From Pirellulaceae bacterium (lineage in GTDB: Bacteria > Planctomycetota > Planctomycetia > Pirellulales > Pirellulaceae), in NCBI GenBank assembly GCA_028280445.1, contig JANQLU010000143.1:1-64000 (forward strand): a stretch of DNA of 64,000 bases, read 5' to 3'. Within the stretch, counting starts at the first letter, position 1, and each line of letters starts with the position of its first letter. The notes below the pieces were generated by a model. It searched no databases, was not told the origin of the DNA, and worked only from the letters and a program-made list of their open reading frames with translations. Positions 1 through 9,029 of the stretch are shown here, piece by piece. The position numbers and the translations under genes were made by a program.

Positions 1-292
1 TGGCGCTGGGCCAAGGCTCATGATGCCGAATGGACGCTTGGAGTTCCCGTTTACTTCCCGCAACACCTTGACGAAGGATTCCACATGGACGCTTGCGCTT
101 CTTGCTTGTATCGTATGACGAAATGCTCGCTCGTGCGTTGTGCTTGTATCGATCGTAGACAAAAATCGTGTCGTAGTGTCAGGCGCTCATTTGCGATGCA
201 ATGGTATTTGAGAGCCTGGAACAAAACACGTTGGCATTCAAGTATGATGTACTATATCAAACTTTACCTCATTGCTCGATTGAACGTGGTCC

Positions 293-1177
293 ATGGTTTT
301 TTCAAAGAAAACTTTCAAACGTCTGTTGTTCGTAGGTTTGACTTTGTTATTGCTATTCGTCGGGTTGTCCTGGTACACCGCCGGACGCCTGGTCGCACCG
401 GCGAACCGACCGATTGGAAACCCTCCGGCTGAGTTGAGTGCCGAAGACCACCGCATCAGTAGCGAGTCGGGAAGCGAGCTGGCGACTTGGTTGGTGCGGA
501 CTGAAGGTTCTCAGGCAGTCGTCATTTTGCTGCATCCCATTCGTAGCAATCGCAAAAGCATGTTGGGCCGAGCAAAAATGCTGGTCCGTGCCGGGTATTC
601 GGTCGTGATGATCGATTTTCAGGCCCACGGCGAAAGTCCTGGTGATGCGATTACGGTCGGATATCGTGAGAAACACGACGTGACCGCAGCTGTCCAGTTT
701 GCTCGCAAACAATTTCCAGGTCAGAAAATTGCTGTGATCGGTTGGTCGATGGGCGGTGCTGCAGCGACCCTGGCCAGTCCGTTAGACATCGACGCTCTGG
801 TCGTTGAATCCGTTTACCCATCGATCACCGAAGCCATTTACAACCGTGTCGAAATGAGATTGGGACCGGCTAAACATATCGTTGCACCTGTGTTGCTAGT
901 CCAGTTGAAGCCGAGGTTGGGGATTTCTGCAAAAGACCTGCGACCGATCGATCACATTGCCAAAGTCAATTGTCCGGTATTGGTAATCGGCGGTGACCAA
1001 GATCAACACACGACGGTCGCAGAAACGAAACGAATGTTTGAAGCCGCCGCGGAGCCCAAAAGCTTATTTATCGTTGACGGCGCGAATCACCGCGATTTTC
1101 TCAAATTTGCGCCGCGACAATATCAACAGAAAGTGCTGGGATTTCTCAATCAGAACTTGGGTGATGCGTCTGATTGA
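293..1177 (+). CDS. Membrane-anchored alpha/beta hydrolase
   Basis: 294 residues. A single hydrophobic helix near residues 9-27 probably anchors it in the inner membrane with the hydrolase domain outside. The nucleophile elbow GWSMGG carries the catalytic Ser. An Asp in GGDQDQHT and a His in DGANHRDF are good candidates for the rest of the triad. The order is that of the serine aminopeptidase S33/BAAT-like hydrolases. ATG at 293 is chosen because the hydrophobic anchor follows directly. The substrate cannot be told. It stands alone, about 100 bp before the cysteine desulfurase. The family is secure, the function general. Confidence 0.85.
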   Translation: MVFSKKTFKRLLFVGLTLLLLFVGLSWYTAGRLVAPANRPIGNPPAELSAEDHRISSESGSELATWLVRTEGSQAVVILLHPIRSNRKSMLGRAKMLVRAGYSVVMIDFQAHGESPGDAITVGYREKHDVTAAVQFARKQFPGQKIAVIGWSMGGAAATLASPLDIDALVVESVYPSITEAIYNRVEMRLGPAKHIVAPVLLVQLKPRLGISAKDLRPIDHIAKVNCPVLVIGGDQDQHTTVAETKRMFEAAAEPKSLFIVDGANHRDFLKFAPRQYQQKVLGFLNQNLGDASD

Positions 1178-1275
1178 ACCGTTCTGAGACGCCGCGATCA
1201 AAATAGCCAAGAAACCAGTTTTCGCTATACTTGGGATTCAGGTTTGAACCAAAAACGTTTTAACATTGATTTACT

Positions 1276-2418
1276 GTGAAAAGAATTTATCTGGACTACA
1301 ACGCGACGACTCCGGTTGCTCCGAGCATCATCGAATCGATGCAGCCTTTTTTTAGTCAGCATTTTGGTAATCCATCCAGTGCTCATTCGATGGGCAGAGC
1401 TTGTAGCGAAGCGATCGAAGATGCGCGAATGTACGTCGGCTCGATGCTGGGTGTGGATCGAGAAGAGATCATTTTTACGTCGGGTGGAACGGAAAGTAAC
1501 AATCTGGCCATTGTTGGTGTGATGACGGCTGGCGGCCCGCCAGGGGATGGGCATTTAATCACGACCACATTCGAACACCCTGCAGTATCCGCTCCGGCGA
1601 GCTTTCTGGAACGGATGGGTTACGAAGTTTCCTACGTATGTTGCGATGCTAGTGGTGTTGTTCAACCGGAATCAATCGAAGCAGCGATCCGATCCGACAC
1701 ACGTTTGGTCAGTATCATGCACGCCAACAACGAGATTGGCACGATCCAACCCGTGCGAAAAATCAGTGAGATTTGTCAGCAGCACGGAATTTTATTACAT
1801 ACCGATGCAGCCCAGTCAGCCGGCAAGATCCCGACGATGGTCGATGAATTGGGAGTGGATTTGCTCACGATTGCCGGGCACAAACTTTATGCGCCCAAAG
1901 GCATTGGTGCGCTGTACGTGCGAGAAGGAGTTTCGATCGAACCGGTTGTCCATGGCGCAGGTCACGAAGGCGGAATTCGGCCGGGCACTGAAAACGTGCC
2001 TTACATCGTTGCGTTGGGGCAAGCTTGCAAGATGGCTGCCAAGTCGGCGGAGACGCATCGCGATCGACTGAGTTCGCTGCGAGATCGATTGGCCGATGAG
2101 ATTTCCAGTGGCGTCGGACAGCAGTTGATCATCAACGGCCAAACGGCACCGCGTTTGCCCAATACATTGAGTGTTGTTTTTCCAAACGTTGACGCCAACG
2201 AGATGTTGTTGCGAATTCCGGAATTGTGTGCGTCGACCGGTGCGGCATGTCATAGCGACGACGGGAATTATTCAACCACTTTGAAATCGATCGGTTTGTC
2301 TGCCGACCAGGCAAAAGGAACCGTGCGGTTGTCGGTCGGTTGGTACACCAACGAAGAAGAAATTGAACGGGCAAGCAGTTTGTTGATTGACGCTTGGGAA
2401 AATTCTCAAGATTCGTAG
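1276..2418 (+). CDS. Cysteine desulfurase / selenocysteine lyase-like (class V aminotransferase fold)
   Basis: 380 residues, GTG start. A PLP enzyme removing sulfur (or selenium) from cysteine (or selenocysteine). It begins with the family signature YLDYNATTPV. PLP contacts are visible: TSGGTESNN (~68-76), FEHP with the ring-stacking His (~101), SIMHANNEIGT, HTDAAQS and the Schiff-base Lys in AGHKLYAPKG (~203). The catalytic Cys lies in ASTGAACHSDDG (~325). The GAACHS context is closer to selenocysteine lyase-type proteins than to the SGSACTS of housekeeping IscS. No iscU, sufE or thiI gene adjoins it, so the sulfur acceptor is unknown. Family membership is very likely; substrate choice is inference. 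Confidence 0.9.
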   Translation: MKRIYLDYNATTPVAPSIIESMQPFFSQHFGNPSSAHSMGRACSEAIEDARMYVGSMLGVDREEIIFTSGGTESNNLAIVGVMTAGGPPGDGHLITTTFEHPAVSAPASFLERMGYEVSYVCCDASGVVQPESIEAAIRSDTRLVSIMHANNEIGTIQPVRKISEICQQHGILLHTDAAQSAGKIPTMVDELGVDLLTIAGHKLYAPKGIGALYVREGVSIEPVVHGAGHEGGIRPGTENVPYIVALGQACKMAAKSAETHRDRLSSLRDRLADEISSGVGQQLIINGQTAPRLPNTLSVVFPNVDANEMLLRIPELCASTGAACHSDDGNYSTTLKSIGLSADQAKGTVRLSVGWYTNEEEIERASSLLIDAWENSQDS

Positions 2419-2427
2419 CATCGGATG

Positions 2428-2501
2428 GAGGGCCGGTTCCCACCGGCCGATTCAATCAAAACGGCCGATTCAATCAAACGGCCGGTGGGAACGGGCCCTA
2501 C
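2428..2501. repeat. Palindromic repeat family A, copy 1
   Basis: A head-to-head pair of GGCCGGTTCCCACCGGCC / GGCCGGTGGGAACGGGCC arms ending in CCCTAC, with an extra CGGCCGATTCAATCAAA unit duplicated in the spacer. It lies just after the cysteine desulfurase stop and could form a strong hairpin in the transcript. Confidence 0.85.
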
Positions 2502-2524
2502 GAATTTGATTCCAAGGTTGTCGG

Positions 2525-3100
2525 TTGAAAATCGAATACTGCTGTAGAATGGCAAATTCGAGACGCAAAAACCGGACAAAGTTGAAATGGCGAGCGCCAC
2601 GCTGGTCGTACATGGGCCAATTGTGGCGGGAATTACAAACGGCTGTGTTTTCAACGGGGCCATTGCTGCGGGTTAGCATTGGCTCGGCCGTTTCCAGTAT
2701 CGTCATCCTGCTCATTTTCAAATTGCTGATACCCCAAATTAATTTATGGGCCGTTTGGCCGGTTGTATTTGCGTTACCGATGATGTTGCTGTACATCGCG
2801 TCCTATTTTGGGATGGCTTATTTGATTCGTCCGACGGTCGTGGTCAGTCAAAAACGAATTTCGTATCAGCTCGGGCAAACCGTTGAACGCGTTGATCAAA
2901 ACTCGATTCAATCCACTAAACTCGTTTTTCATGACGCAGATCGAGTCCGCTTGATTGTGCGGTACCGACAGAAAGAGGAAATCAAACGACTGGTAATTGG
3001 GGTTCCGCCTGACCTCGATTTTTTCGAACTTCAGAGATTGTTAAAAACCGAACCCGAGATTGTAGATGCGAGGTGTGAGCGGATTGTAAGTATTTGTTGA
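2525..3100 (+). CDS. Two-helix membrane protein with PH-like C-terminal domain
   Basis: 191 residues from a TTG with AAGG seven bases upstream; ATG 2549 is an alternative start without a clear ribosome site. A basic N-terminus (RRKNRTKLKW) precedes two membrane helices (about 55-75 and 82-105). A soluble part with VVVSQKRISYQLGQTVERV and VFHDADRVRLIVRYR follows, resembling bacterial PH (YdbT/YdbS-like) domains. Function unknown. It precedes the ABC exporter operon but a 226-bp gap separates them. Confidence 0.65.
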   Translation: MKIEYCCRMANSRRKNRTKLKWRAPRWSYMGQLWRELQTAVFSTGPLLRVSIGSAVSSIVILLIFKLLIPQINLWAVWPVVFALPMMLLYIASYFGMAYLIRPTVVVSQKRISYQLGQTVERVDQNSIQSTKLVFHDADRVRLIVRYRQKEEIKRLVIGVPPDLDFFELQRLLKTEPEIVDARCERIVSIC

Positions 3101-3326
3101 ACGACGGCATCATTATAGTTAGACGACCATGATATGAATCGCGGGTTTTGATTGCCGAGCGAGACGGAATATTATCGGTCAATAGCGCGTCGAACGGATT
3201 GACCGGTGTTGTGAAAAAACCAAGTATTTATCTCGGTCAAAGGTGCAGCATTGGTTTTTCAGATGGTATAACATGATTAACACCGTATGTTCGTCGGTCG
3301 GAAATTTTATTTCAGAGAAATAAACC

Positions 3327-3605
3327 ATGTTTCCAAAATTGAGTCTCAAGCAATTAATTGGAATGCTCATTCTGGCAGCCGTGTTTTTTGCCTGCCTGCC
3401 AGGTGCGCTCAATAGCGTTCCCATGTTTGTTCTCATTGTTGCCGCGGTGGCTTCGGTTGTTCCGATCATGATCGTGCATTCGGTCGTTTACATGATGACC
3501 TCTCTCGTCGCCGAGCGGGAAAAAATCCCATCTGTTGTTGAACGTCCGTTGGACGCGCCCGTCTCACAATCGAACGACTCTACGAAATCGCAAAATCCAG
3601 GTTAA
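3327..3605 (+). CDS. Small two-helix membrane protein
   Basis: 92 residues with two hydrophobic segments (about 8-30 and 34-60) and a polar C-terminal tail. I recognise no family. Its stop TAA overlaps the next gene's ATG by one base (TAATG), so it is very likely translated with the exporter operon and may be an accessory subunit or chaperone of it. Confidence 0.6.
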   Translation: MFPKLSLKQLIGMLILAAVFFACLPGALNSVPMFVLIVAAVASVVPIMIVHSVVYMMTSLVAEREKIPSVVERPLDAPVSQSNDSTKSQNPG

Positions 3606-5791
3606 TGGTGTATTCGAATATCATGCAGCTTCGACGACTGGGAATTGCGGTACTGTTTGTGTTTTGCGCGGCACCGTCGTTATTGTTCGGTCAAACGGCA
3701 CTTTACGAATTTCGCTTTCGAAGTCCCGCTCGCGATCAAAATTCTTATGGCGAGTTACTGGTTGAAATCGAATCGCACAAAGCTGTTGCGCCGAGCAGCG
3801 ACGAAAAATTCGACGTAAAACTTGTTTTTCACAATGACTCAGGATATGGCGACAACACCCCCGATTTTTATGAAGTAACCGCTACGGTCTGGATTCGTGC
3901 AGGACAGAAAAAGGGGACTGCACGAGTGCTGTTTCCCGAATGCCTCGTGGTGTCGCAACGTGTGGACGTAGAAATTGATAAAACGGGTGGCGGAACGACG
4001 CAATCCTGGAACACCGACGGTTGGTATTTCGATTCGGGGTTCAGTTCCAACATCCTGTGGATCACCAAAGATATCGGCAATGCGAATTGGCGACATCTGT
4101 ATTTGAAGGCGGGAGGGCGTACGTCTACCTCGACGATTTTGCGCAACAAACCTAAGCCTCAAAATTTTCAGGCGCCAGCATTTCAACGGGTTCCTCGCCA
4201 ATTCAAGAACCAGAACTCAAACGCCAGGAACTCTTGGGCGAGTTTGAGTCAGCGCGAGTTTGTTGATGCTCGCATCATCGATGAATTACCAGAGACCTGG
4301 TTGGAATACACGAATTTCATACTGGTTCTGGTTTCAGAAAAAAACTGGCGCACGATATGTCGCGACCGTCCGAAAACACGGCAAGCCATCGCAGATTGGG
4401 TGCATGATGGTGGACGATTAGTAGTATACAACATGCAACCTGAAAAGCCTGAGGAACCCGACCGTCGGTTGCTCAGAACATTTGCCAGTTCCGCGCTAGA
4501 AGCTGATGTTTATTCGAAAGTAACAGAATGGGATTATCGAAATTTACCCATTCGCTGGGATGCCAACCAGCAGAAATACGTTGCTCGCTTTAGCAAGGGC
4601 AAAAGCAGTTCGAGCTATCTCGAAAGCCAGGTCTTGGGTAAAAATCGCGAGCGGCAGCCTACATGTTTTTCCCGCGCGGTTGGTGGTGGGAGAGTGTTTT
4701 TTGAACAACGAGATTTGAAACGCTACAGCCTAGTTGATTGGCAAGTGATTTACCGAGAAGGTTCGTTGCAGCAAACGCGTTACCACAATGGGAAAATCGC
4801 AACGTTCAATCAGTTGGATTCGTTTGGTGCTCGAGTCAGAACGGAGAGTCCTTCGTCATTTTTCGAACTGACGTTTGATATTCCGGGTGTTGGCAAACCT
4901 CCAGTCAATCTGTTTCGGGTCCTGATTTTCTTTTTTGTGTTGGTGATTGGGCCAGTCAATTACGTTGTACTGCGGCGACGACGACGACTCAATTTGTTGT
5001 TATTTACCGTTCCGGCATTTTCTTTTCTGACGTGTGTGACATTGCTGACTTATGCGGTATTGGCCGATGGATTTCGAATGCACGAACGGATTGAAAGTGT
5101 CAGTTATCTCGATCAACGAATTGGCTATGTCAACACGTATTCCAGACATCAGTGTTTTGGTGTTTCATTGCCCCGTGGCGGTTATGAATTTGACAAAAAC
5201 ACTTTGGCGATACCCGAGTGCCCGCGAAATGGTCAGCGAGCGATTGAAATAACCGATTTGGGAGATTCATATACGCTGCAGGGCGGCAAGATGAAAACGC
5301 GAACGCCGCACCAATTCATGCTGCATTCGGTCAATGCGACATCGTCCAAATTGCAAGTCCATGGAATCACCGATATAGCCGATATCACCAATCAACTTGG
5401 CGGCAAGATTCATTTTGTCTGTCTTCGAGACGGCAATGATTTTTACGTGGGAGAGGATATTGCCGACGGCCAGCGTTCGTCTCTGCTAGTGGAACGAGGG
5501 GTTTCAACAGATGCTAGTATTCAATCTTATATTCGTCGCCAGCGCGACGACATTCAGGAGGATTACGACAGATATCAGTACTATGCGATGTACCGATCGA
5601 GAAGGCAGCCACAACAATTTCACTCAACTCGTGTTTTGAAAAAATTCGAGAGGGAAGCGGTTAAGCATTATTTGCGGTTTTATCCCCACTCATATGTTGT
5701 CGTCCTCGAAAGCAACCCGATGGTTCGCACCTGCGCACCGGATGCAAAAATTGAGCAACAGCTTCACGTCGTAATCGGGATTTGGAAATGA
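3605..5791 (+). CDS. Large secreted/membrane protein of ABC exporter operon
   Basis: 728 residues. A signal sequence (residues ~8-29) ends near LLFGQTALYEF; ATG 3623 is an alternative start. A long extracytoplasmic region follows, then two helices around 440-490 (RVLIFFFVLVIGPVNYVVL and LLLFTVPAFSFLTCVTLLTY) separated by the basic RRRRRLN, then a second soluble domain. This resembles, in layout only, the GldG/DUF4350-type partners of ABC-2 transporters. Its start overlaps the gene before it, and its last codons overlap the ATPase start (ATGA). The function is inferred only from the operon. Confidence 0.7.
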   Translation: MVYSNIMQLRRLGIAVLFVFCAAPSLLFGQTALYEFRFRSPARDQNSYGELLVEIESHKAVAPSSDEKFDVKLVFHNDSGYGDNTPDFYEVTATVWIRAGQKKGTARVLFPECLVVSQRVDVEIDKTGGGTTQSWNTDGWYFDSGFSSNILWITKDIGNANWRHLYLKAGGRTSTSTILRNKPKPQNFQAPAFQRVPRQFKNQNSNARNSWASLSQREFVDARIIDELPETWLEYTNFILVLVSEKNWRTICRDRPKTRQAIADWVHDGGRLVVYNMQPEKPEEPDRRLLRTFASSALEADVYSKVTEWDYRNLPIRWDANQQKYVARFSKGKSSSSYLESQVLGKNRERQPTCFSRAVGGGRVFFEQRDLKRYSLVDWQVIYREGSLQQTRYHNGKIATFNQLDSFGARVRTESPSSFFELTFDIPGVGKPPVNLFRVLIFFFVLVIGPVNYVVLRRRRRLNLLLFTVPAFSFLTCVTLLTYAVLADGFRMHERIESVSYLDQRIGYVNTYSRHQCFGVSLPRGGYEFDKNTLAIPECPRNGQRAIEITDLGDSYTLQGGKMKTRTPHQFMLHSVNATSSKLQVHGITDIADITNQLGGKIHFVCLRDGNDFYVGEDIADGQRSSLLVERGVSTDASIQSYIRRQRDDIQEDYDRYQYYAMYRSRRQPQQFHSTRVLKKFEREAVKHYLRFYPHSYVVVLESNPMVRTCAPDAKIEQQLHVVIGIWK

Positions 5792-6750
5792 TCTCATCGG
5801 CACCCGCCATTGAAATGCGAAATGTGACGCGAATGTTCGGGCATTTGCGTGCCGTGAACGACGTTTCGTTTTCGGTGGGGCGAGGTGAGATTGTTGGCTT
5901 TATTGGCCCTAATGGGGCTGGAAAAACGACCAGTATGCGAATTCTGGCAACTTTGGATTTACCGACGATGGGTGATGCTTTGATCGATGGTTTTTCCGTG
6001 ATCAATGATCCCGATCGGGTCAGGCGCCAATTGGGTTTTATGCCGGACAATTATGGTACTTATCCACACATGAATTGTGAGGAGTACCTGGATTTTTTTG
6101 CTCGCGCTTATGGATTGCTGGGTAGCGATCGCATTTCAGCATTAAGGCGGGTAATCGATTTTGCTCACCTTGGACCGCTGGCCCAGAAGTCGATTCGTGG
6201 ACTGTCCAAAGGAATGAAACAAAGACTTTGTCTGGGTCGGGCGTTGATCCACGATCCGCAAGTCATTGTGTTGGATGAGCCGGCTGCCGGGCTGGATCCC
6301 CGCGCCAGGATCGAATTGCGAGAAATGATAACTTTACTCGCAGAACAGGGGAAATCGATCCTGATCAGCTCGCACATTTTGAGTGCATTGGCGGAAATGT
6401 GCCATCGCGTTGTCATCATCGAGGCAGGGAGCCTGGTGGCTGTGGGATCTGTCGAAGAGATCATGGCATCGACCCGGCAGCGGCAATCCCCGGACGCCTT
6501 GGTCGAAGTTTCTGTTCGCGTGAATGATGAACCCGAAAAATTGCTGCAGTGGCTCGACGAAAATCCGCTGGTCGAAAATGCCCAATTGGTCGTCGACGAA
6601 ATTCGTTTCAAGGCGCCGGCAAACCCGGAAGTTCATGAACAAATGATCAAGGAATTGGTTGCCGCCAATTTCAGAATCTCGAGTTTTGTTCCCAAACAAC
6701 AATCGCTCGAAGATGTGTTTGTTGAAGTAACGAAAGGCATCGTTCAATAG
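5788..6750 (+). CDS. ABC-2 type exporter ATP-binding protein
   Basis: 320 residues from ATG 5788, which overlaps the previous stop as ATGA; a TTG two codons earlier is less likely. All ATPase motifs are present: Walker A GPNGAGKT, signature LSKGMKQRL, Walker B VIVLDEPAAGLDP and H-loop ISSH. A C-terminal domain of about 90 residues follows, ending SLEDVFVEVTKG as in ABC-2 ATPases. It powers the permease encoded 19 bp downstream. The substrate is unknown; family members export drugs, polysaccharides, proteins or lipids. Confidence 0.95.
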   Translation: MISSAPAIEMRNVTRMFGHLRAVNDVSFSVGRGEIVGFIGPNGAGKTTSMRILATLDLPTMGDALIDGFSVINDPDRVRRQLGFMPDNYGTYPHMNCEEYLDFFARAYGLLGSDRISALRRVIDFAHLGPLAQKSIRGLSKGMKQRLCLGRALIHDPQVIVLDEPAAGLDPRARIELREMITLLAEQGKSILISSHILSALAEMCHRVVIIEAGSLVAVGSVEEIMASTRQRQSPDALVEVSVRVNDEPEKLLQWLDENPLVENAQLVVDEIRFKAPANPEVHEQMIKELVAANFRISSFVPKQQSLEDVFVEVTKGIVQ

Positions 6751-6768
6751 ATCGGCTTGCTCGACACC

Positions 6769-8442
6769 ATGACAATCATTGAATCAAAATCCGAATCGGG
6801 CCACGACCTGCACTTGGCCGTCGAGAAAAACAGCCGTTTGGATCGCTGGATTGAATCCGTTTCTCGCTGGTTGAATCCGATCCTGATCAAAGAATCTCGA
6901 CAGTCGCTCAAAAGCAATCAATTTTTGGTGACATTTTCGCTGGTTTTGGCGGCCGCATTGTTCTGGTCGTTTTTTGCTTTGGCTGTGACTCCCAATATTT
7001 CCGAGTCCTACAACTCCATCGTATTGTTGACCGGCTATTTTTGGATTTTGGCTTTTCCGTTGATGATCATTGTCCCCGTGTGGACTTACTGGTCGATTGT
7101 GACGGAGCAAGACGACAATTCGTTGGAATTGATCACGCTGTCGACGATGAAACCGTCTCAGATTGTTTCCGGAAAATTTGTTACGGCGCTGCTGCAAATC
7201 ATGATCTATCTGGCGGTCATCGCGCCCTGTGTTTGTTTTACTTATTTCCTGCGCGGCATCGATTTGGGGCATATCCTCTATGGATTGGTGTTTATTTTTC
7301 TCGCATCGATTTGTTTGAATGCGGTAGCGGTTTTTCTGGCGACTTGTGCTCCGAACCGCGCATTGCAGATTTTGTTTTTGATTGGTTTGGTGTTCATTTG
7401 TTTTGTTTCGTATATCTATTTGTGCGTTGGGTTGTCTGAAATCGATGGCTTGATCGACAATTTGATGCGAGCACAGGTTAACGAACAAAACCAGATTCAA
7501 TTGGGATTGGCAGCAGGTTGTCTGGCGGCATTGACCTATTCGATGGTTGCCTACTTTGCGGCGGTCGCGAATTTGACATTTCCAGCCAACAACCGTTCCA
7601 CGGGAATCAGGGTCGCGTTGTTGGTCCAGCAGGCAATTTTTATCGGTTGGTGTTGGGCGATGGCCCATTCATTGGATTGGTCGCAAGACGGACCGATACT
7701 GATGATTGTGATGGTAATTGTTGCCTCGATTCACTGGTCGATCGTGGGTTCGATGATTGTTGGAGAATCGGGCGAAATTTCGCAGCGCGTGCGCCGCGGG
7801 TTGCCGAAAACCATGTTTGCCAAAATAACGGCATCTTGGCTGATGCCCGGGCCGTTACGAGGATTTTTCTTTGTCGTCAGCAATATCTGGGGCGTTGGAA
7901 TCATTGCCGCAATTTTTTACTCGGTCAATGTCGGCAGTGTTCCCTATTCGATGTTTCGACCGGGGACCGCGGATGTTGAAACCGGGCTGGTCATGATTTT
8001 CCTGAATTGTGGATATGCAACGATCTATCTTGGGCTGACAAGTTTATTTGCGATTTGGTTGCGTGGAAGATTTGGGTTTTCCATTCCGCTGTTGACTTTG
8101 CTGTGGGGATTGGCGGTCGCACTATTTTTGAATTTCGTACCGATTATCGTTTTGGCCAGTATTGGGTTGCTGAACGAATTTGAATTACCGATTTTAGGTT
8201 TGCCGTCTTGGGGGCTGATCGTTGCTGGAGTAGGTGGCGGACGTGTTGACTGGAATGATATGACCGTATTGCTCCCGTTTAGTCTGATGTTGATCGCAAT
8301 CGTCGTTGCCAATCTGGTTTTTGCCCGTCGCGAACTGGGATTGGTTCGTGTCGCCGCGCCGATTCGCGTTCAGCAGGAAATCGAAGAAGCTAAAAAGTTG
8401 GCAGAGCCCGAGCCTGTCGATATTTTTGACGACGAAGCTTAG
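6769..8442 (+). CDS. ABC-2 type exporter permease
   Basis: About 557 residues from ATG 6769 (TTG 6757 is possible). Roughly 11-12 membrane helices follow a cytoplasmic N-terminus with WLNPILIKESRQSLKS, typical of large ABC-2 permeases. The stretch EQDDNSLELITLSTMKPSQIV matches the conserved coupling region before helix 3 of this family. It is last in the operon 3327-8442 and converges on tupC with only three bases between the two stops, so each transcript probably runs into the other. Confidence 0.9.
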   Translation: MTIIESKSESGHDLHLAVEKNSRLDRWIESVSRWLNPILIKESRQSLKSNQFLVTFSLVLAAALFWSFFALAVTPNISESYNSIVLLTGYFWILAFPLMIIVPVWTYWSIVTEQDDNSLELITLSTMKPSQIVSGKFVTALLQIMIYLAVIAPCVCFTYFLRGIDLGHILYGLVFIFLASICLNAVAVFLATCAPNRALQILFLIGLVFICFVSYIYLCVGLSEIDGLIDNLMRAQVNEQNQIQLGLAAGCLAALTYSMVAYFAAVANLTFPANNRSTGIRVALLVQQAIFIGWCWAMAHSLDWSQDGPILMIVMVIVASIHWSIVGSMIVGESGEISQRVRRGLPKTMFAKITASWLMPGPLRGFFFVVSNIWGVGIIAAIFYSVNVGSVPYSMFRPGTADVETGLVMIFLNCGYATIYLGLTSLFAIWLRGRFGFSIPLLTLLWGLAVALFLNFVPIIVLASIGLLNEFELPILGLPSWGLIVAGVGGGRVDWNDMTVLLPFSLMLIAIVVANLVFARRELGLVRVAAPIRVQQEIEEAKKLAEPEPVDIFDDEA

Positions 8443-8445
8443 CGG

Positions 8446-9027
8446 TTACGTGGCGCCCGCCAGTTCAAACCGTTGAGCAAACTCAAGCAAGTCGAGATCC
8501 GTTGGCGAAACAATCACAACAGTACTTTCGATCGATTGAATTGCCGCGACGACACTGTTGATTCCAGGTTCGTCCAAATCGGAAAACGGTTCATCGAGCA
8601 ACAAGATTCGAGGTTCGGTCAGCAAAGCTCGTGCGATAGCGATTCGTCGTTGTTCACCGCCGGACAGTGTTTTCGCATCACTTTTTAAGACGTTGTCCAA
8701 CTGAAACAACTCGACCAATTTCCGAGTTTTTTCAACGTGATTGTCAATGCGATGTGATTTCAAGCCAAAACTCAAGTTGAATTTTGCAGTTCCCGACAGC
8801 ATCCATGGCGATTGGTGAACTAAAACAGTTTGTCGTGCAGGTGCGTCGATTCGCATTTGCCCGCGATAATTTTTTTCGAAACCGGCGATCGAACGCAGCA
8901 GCGTTGTTTTTCCAGAGCCGTTTGCACCAGAAATCAAAACACACGTGTTTTGCCGAATGTCCAGTTTGTCGACGCGACATATAGTTTTGTCTTGCTTGGT
9001 CACCGAGAAATTTTCCAGATAAATCAC
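8446..9027 (-). CDS. tupC: Tungstate ABC transporter ATPase (TupC-like), H-loop His absent
   Basis: 193 residues, short for the family. GTG start with GAGG five bases upstream, right after the tupB stop. Walker A GANGSGKT (34-41), Q-loop HQSPWM, signature LSGGEQRR (121-128) and Walker B ILLLDEPFSDLD are intact. At the switch region IVSPTDLDLLEF, Thr stands where the H-loop His is expected, which would usually weaken ATP turnover. The substrate is assigned from the TupA-type binding protein and TupB-type permease in the same operon. Confidence 0.85.
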   Translation of the reverse strand: MIYLENFSVTKQDKTICRVDKLDIRQNTCVLISGANGSGKTTLLRSIAGFEKNYRGQMRIDAPARQTVLVHQSPWMLSGTAKFNLSFGLKSHRIDNHVEKTRKLVELFQLDNVLKSDAKTLSGGEQRRIAIARALLTEPRILLLDEPFSDLDEPGINSVVAAIQSIESTVVIVSPTDLDLLEFAQRFELAGAT

Positions 9028-9029
9028 AA

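Noticed and set aside
85-432. 115-residue frame at the left end
   Set aside because: Cys/Arg-rich without motif, overlaps the hydrolase start; the first 290 bases may hold degraded family B repeat sequence instead.
6784-7668. 294-residue minus-strand frame opposite the ABC permease
   Set aside because: Gln/Arg/Asn-rich with no motif; shadow of a membrane protein gene.
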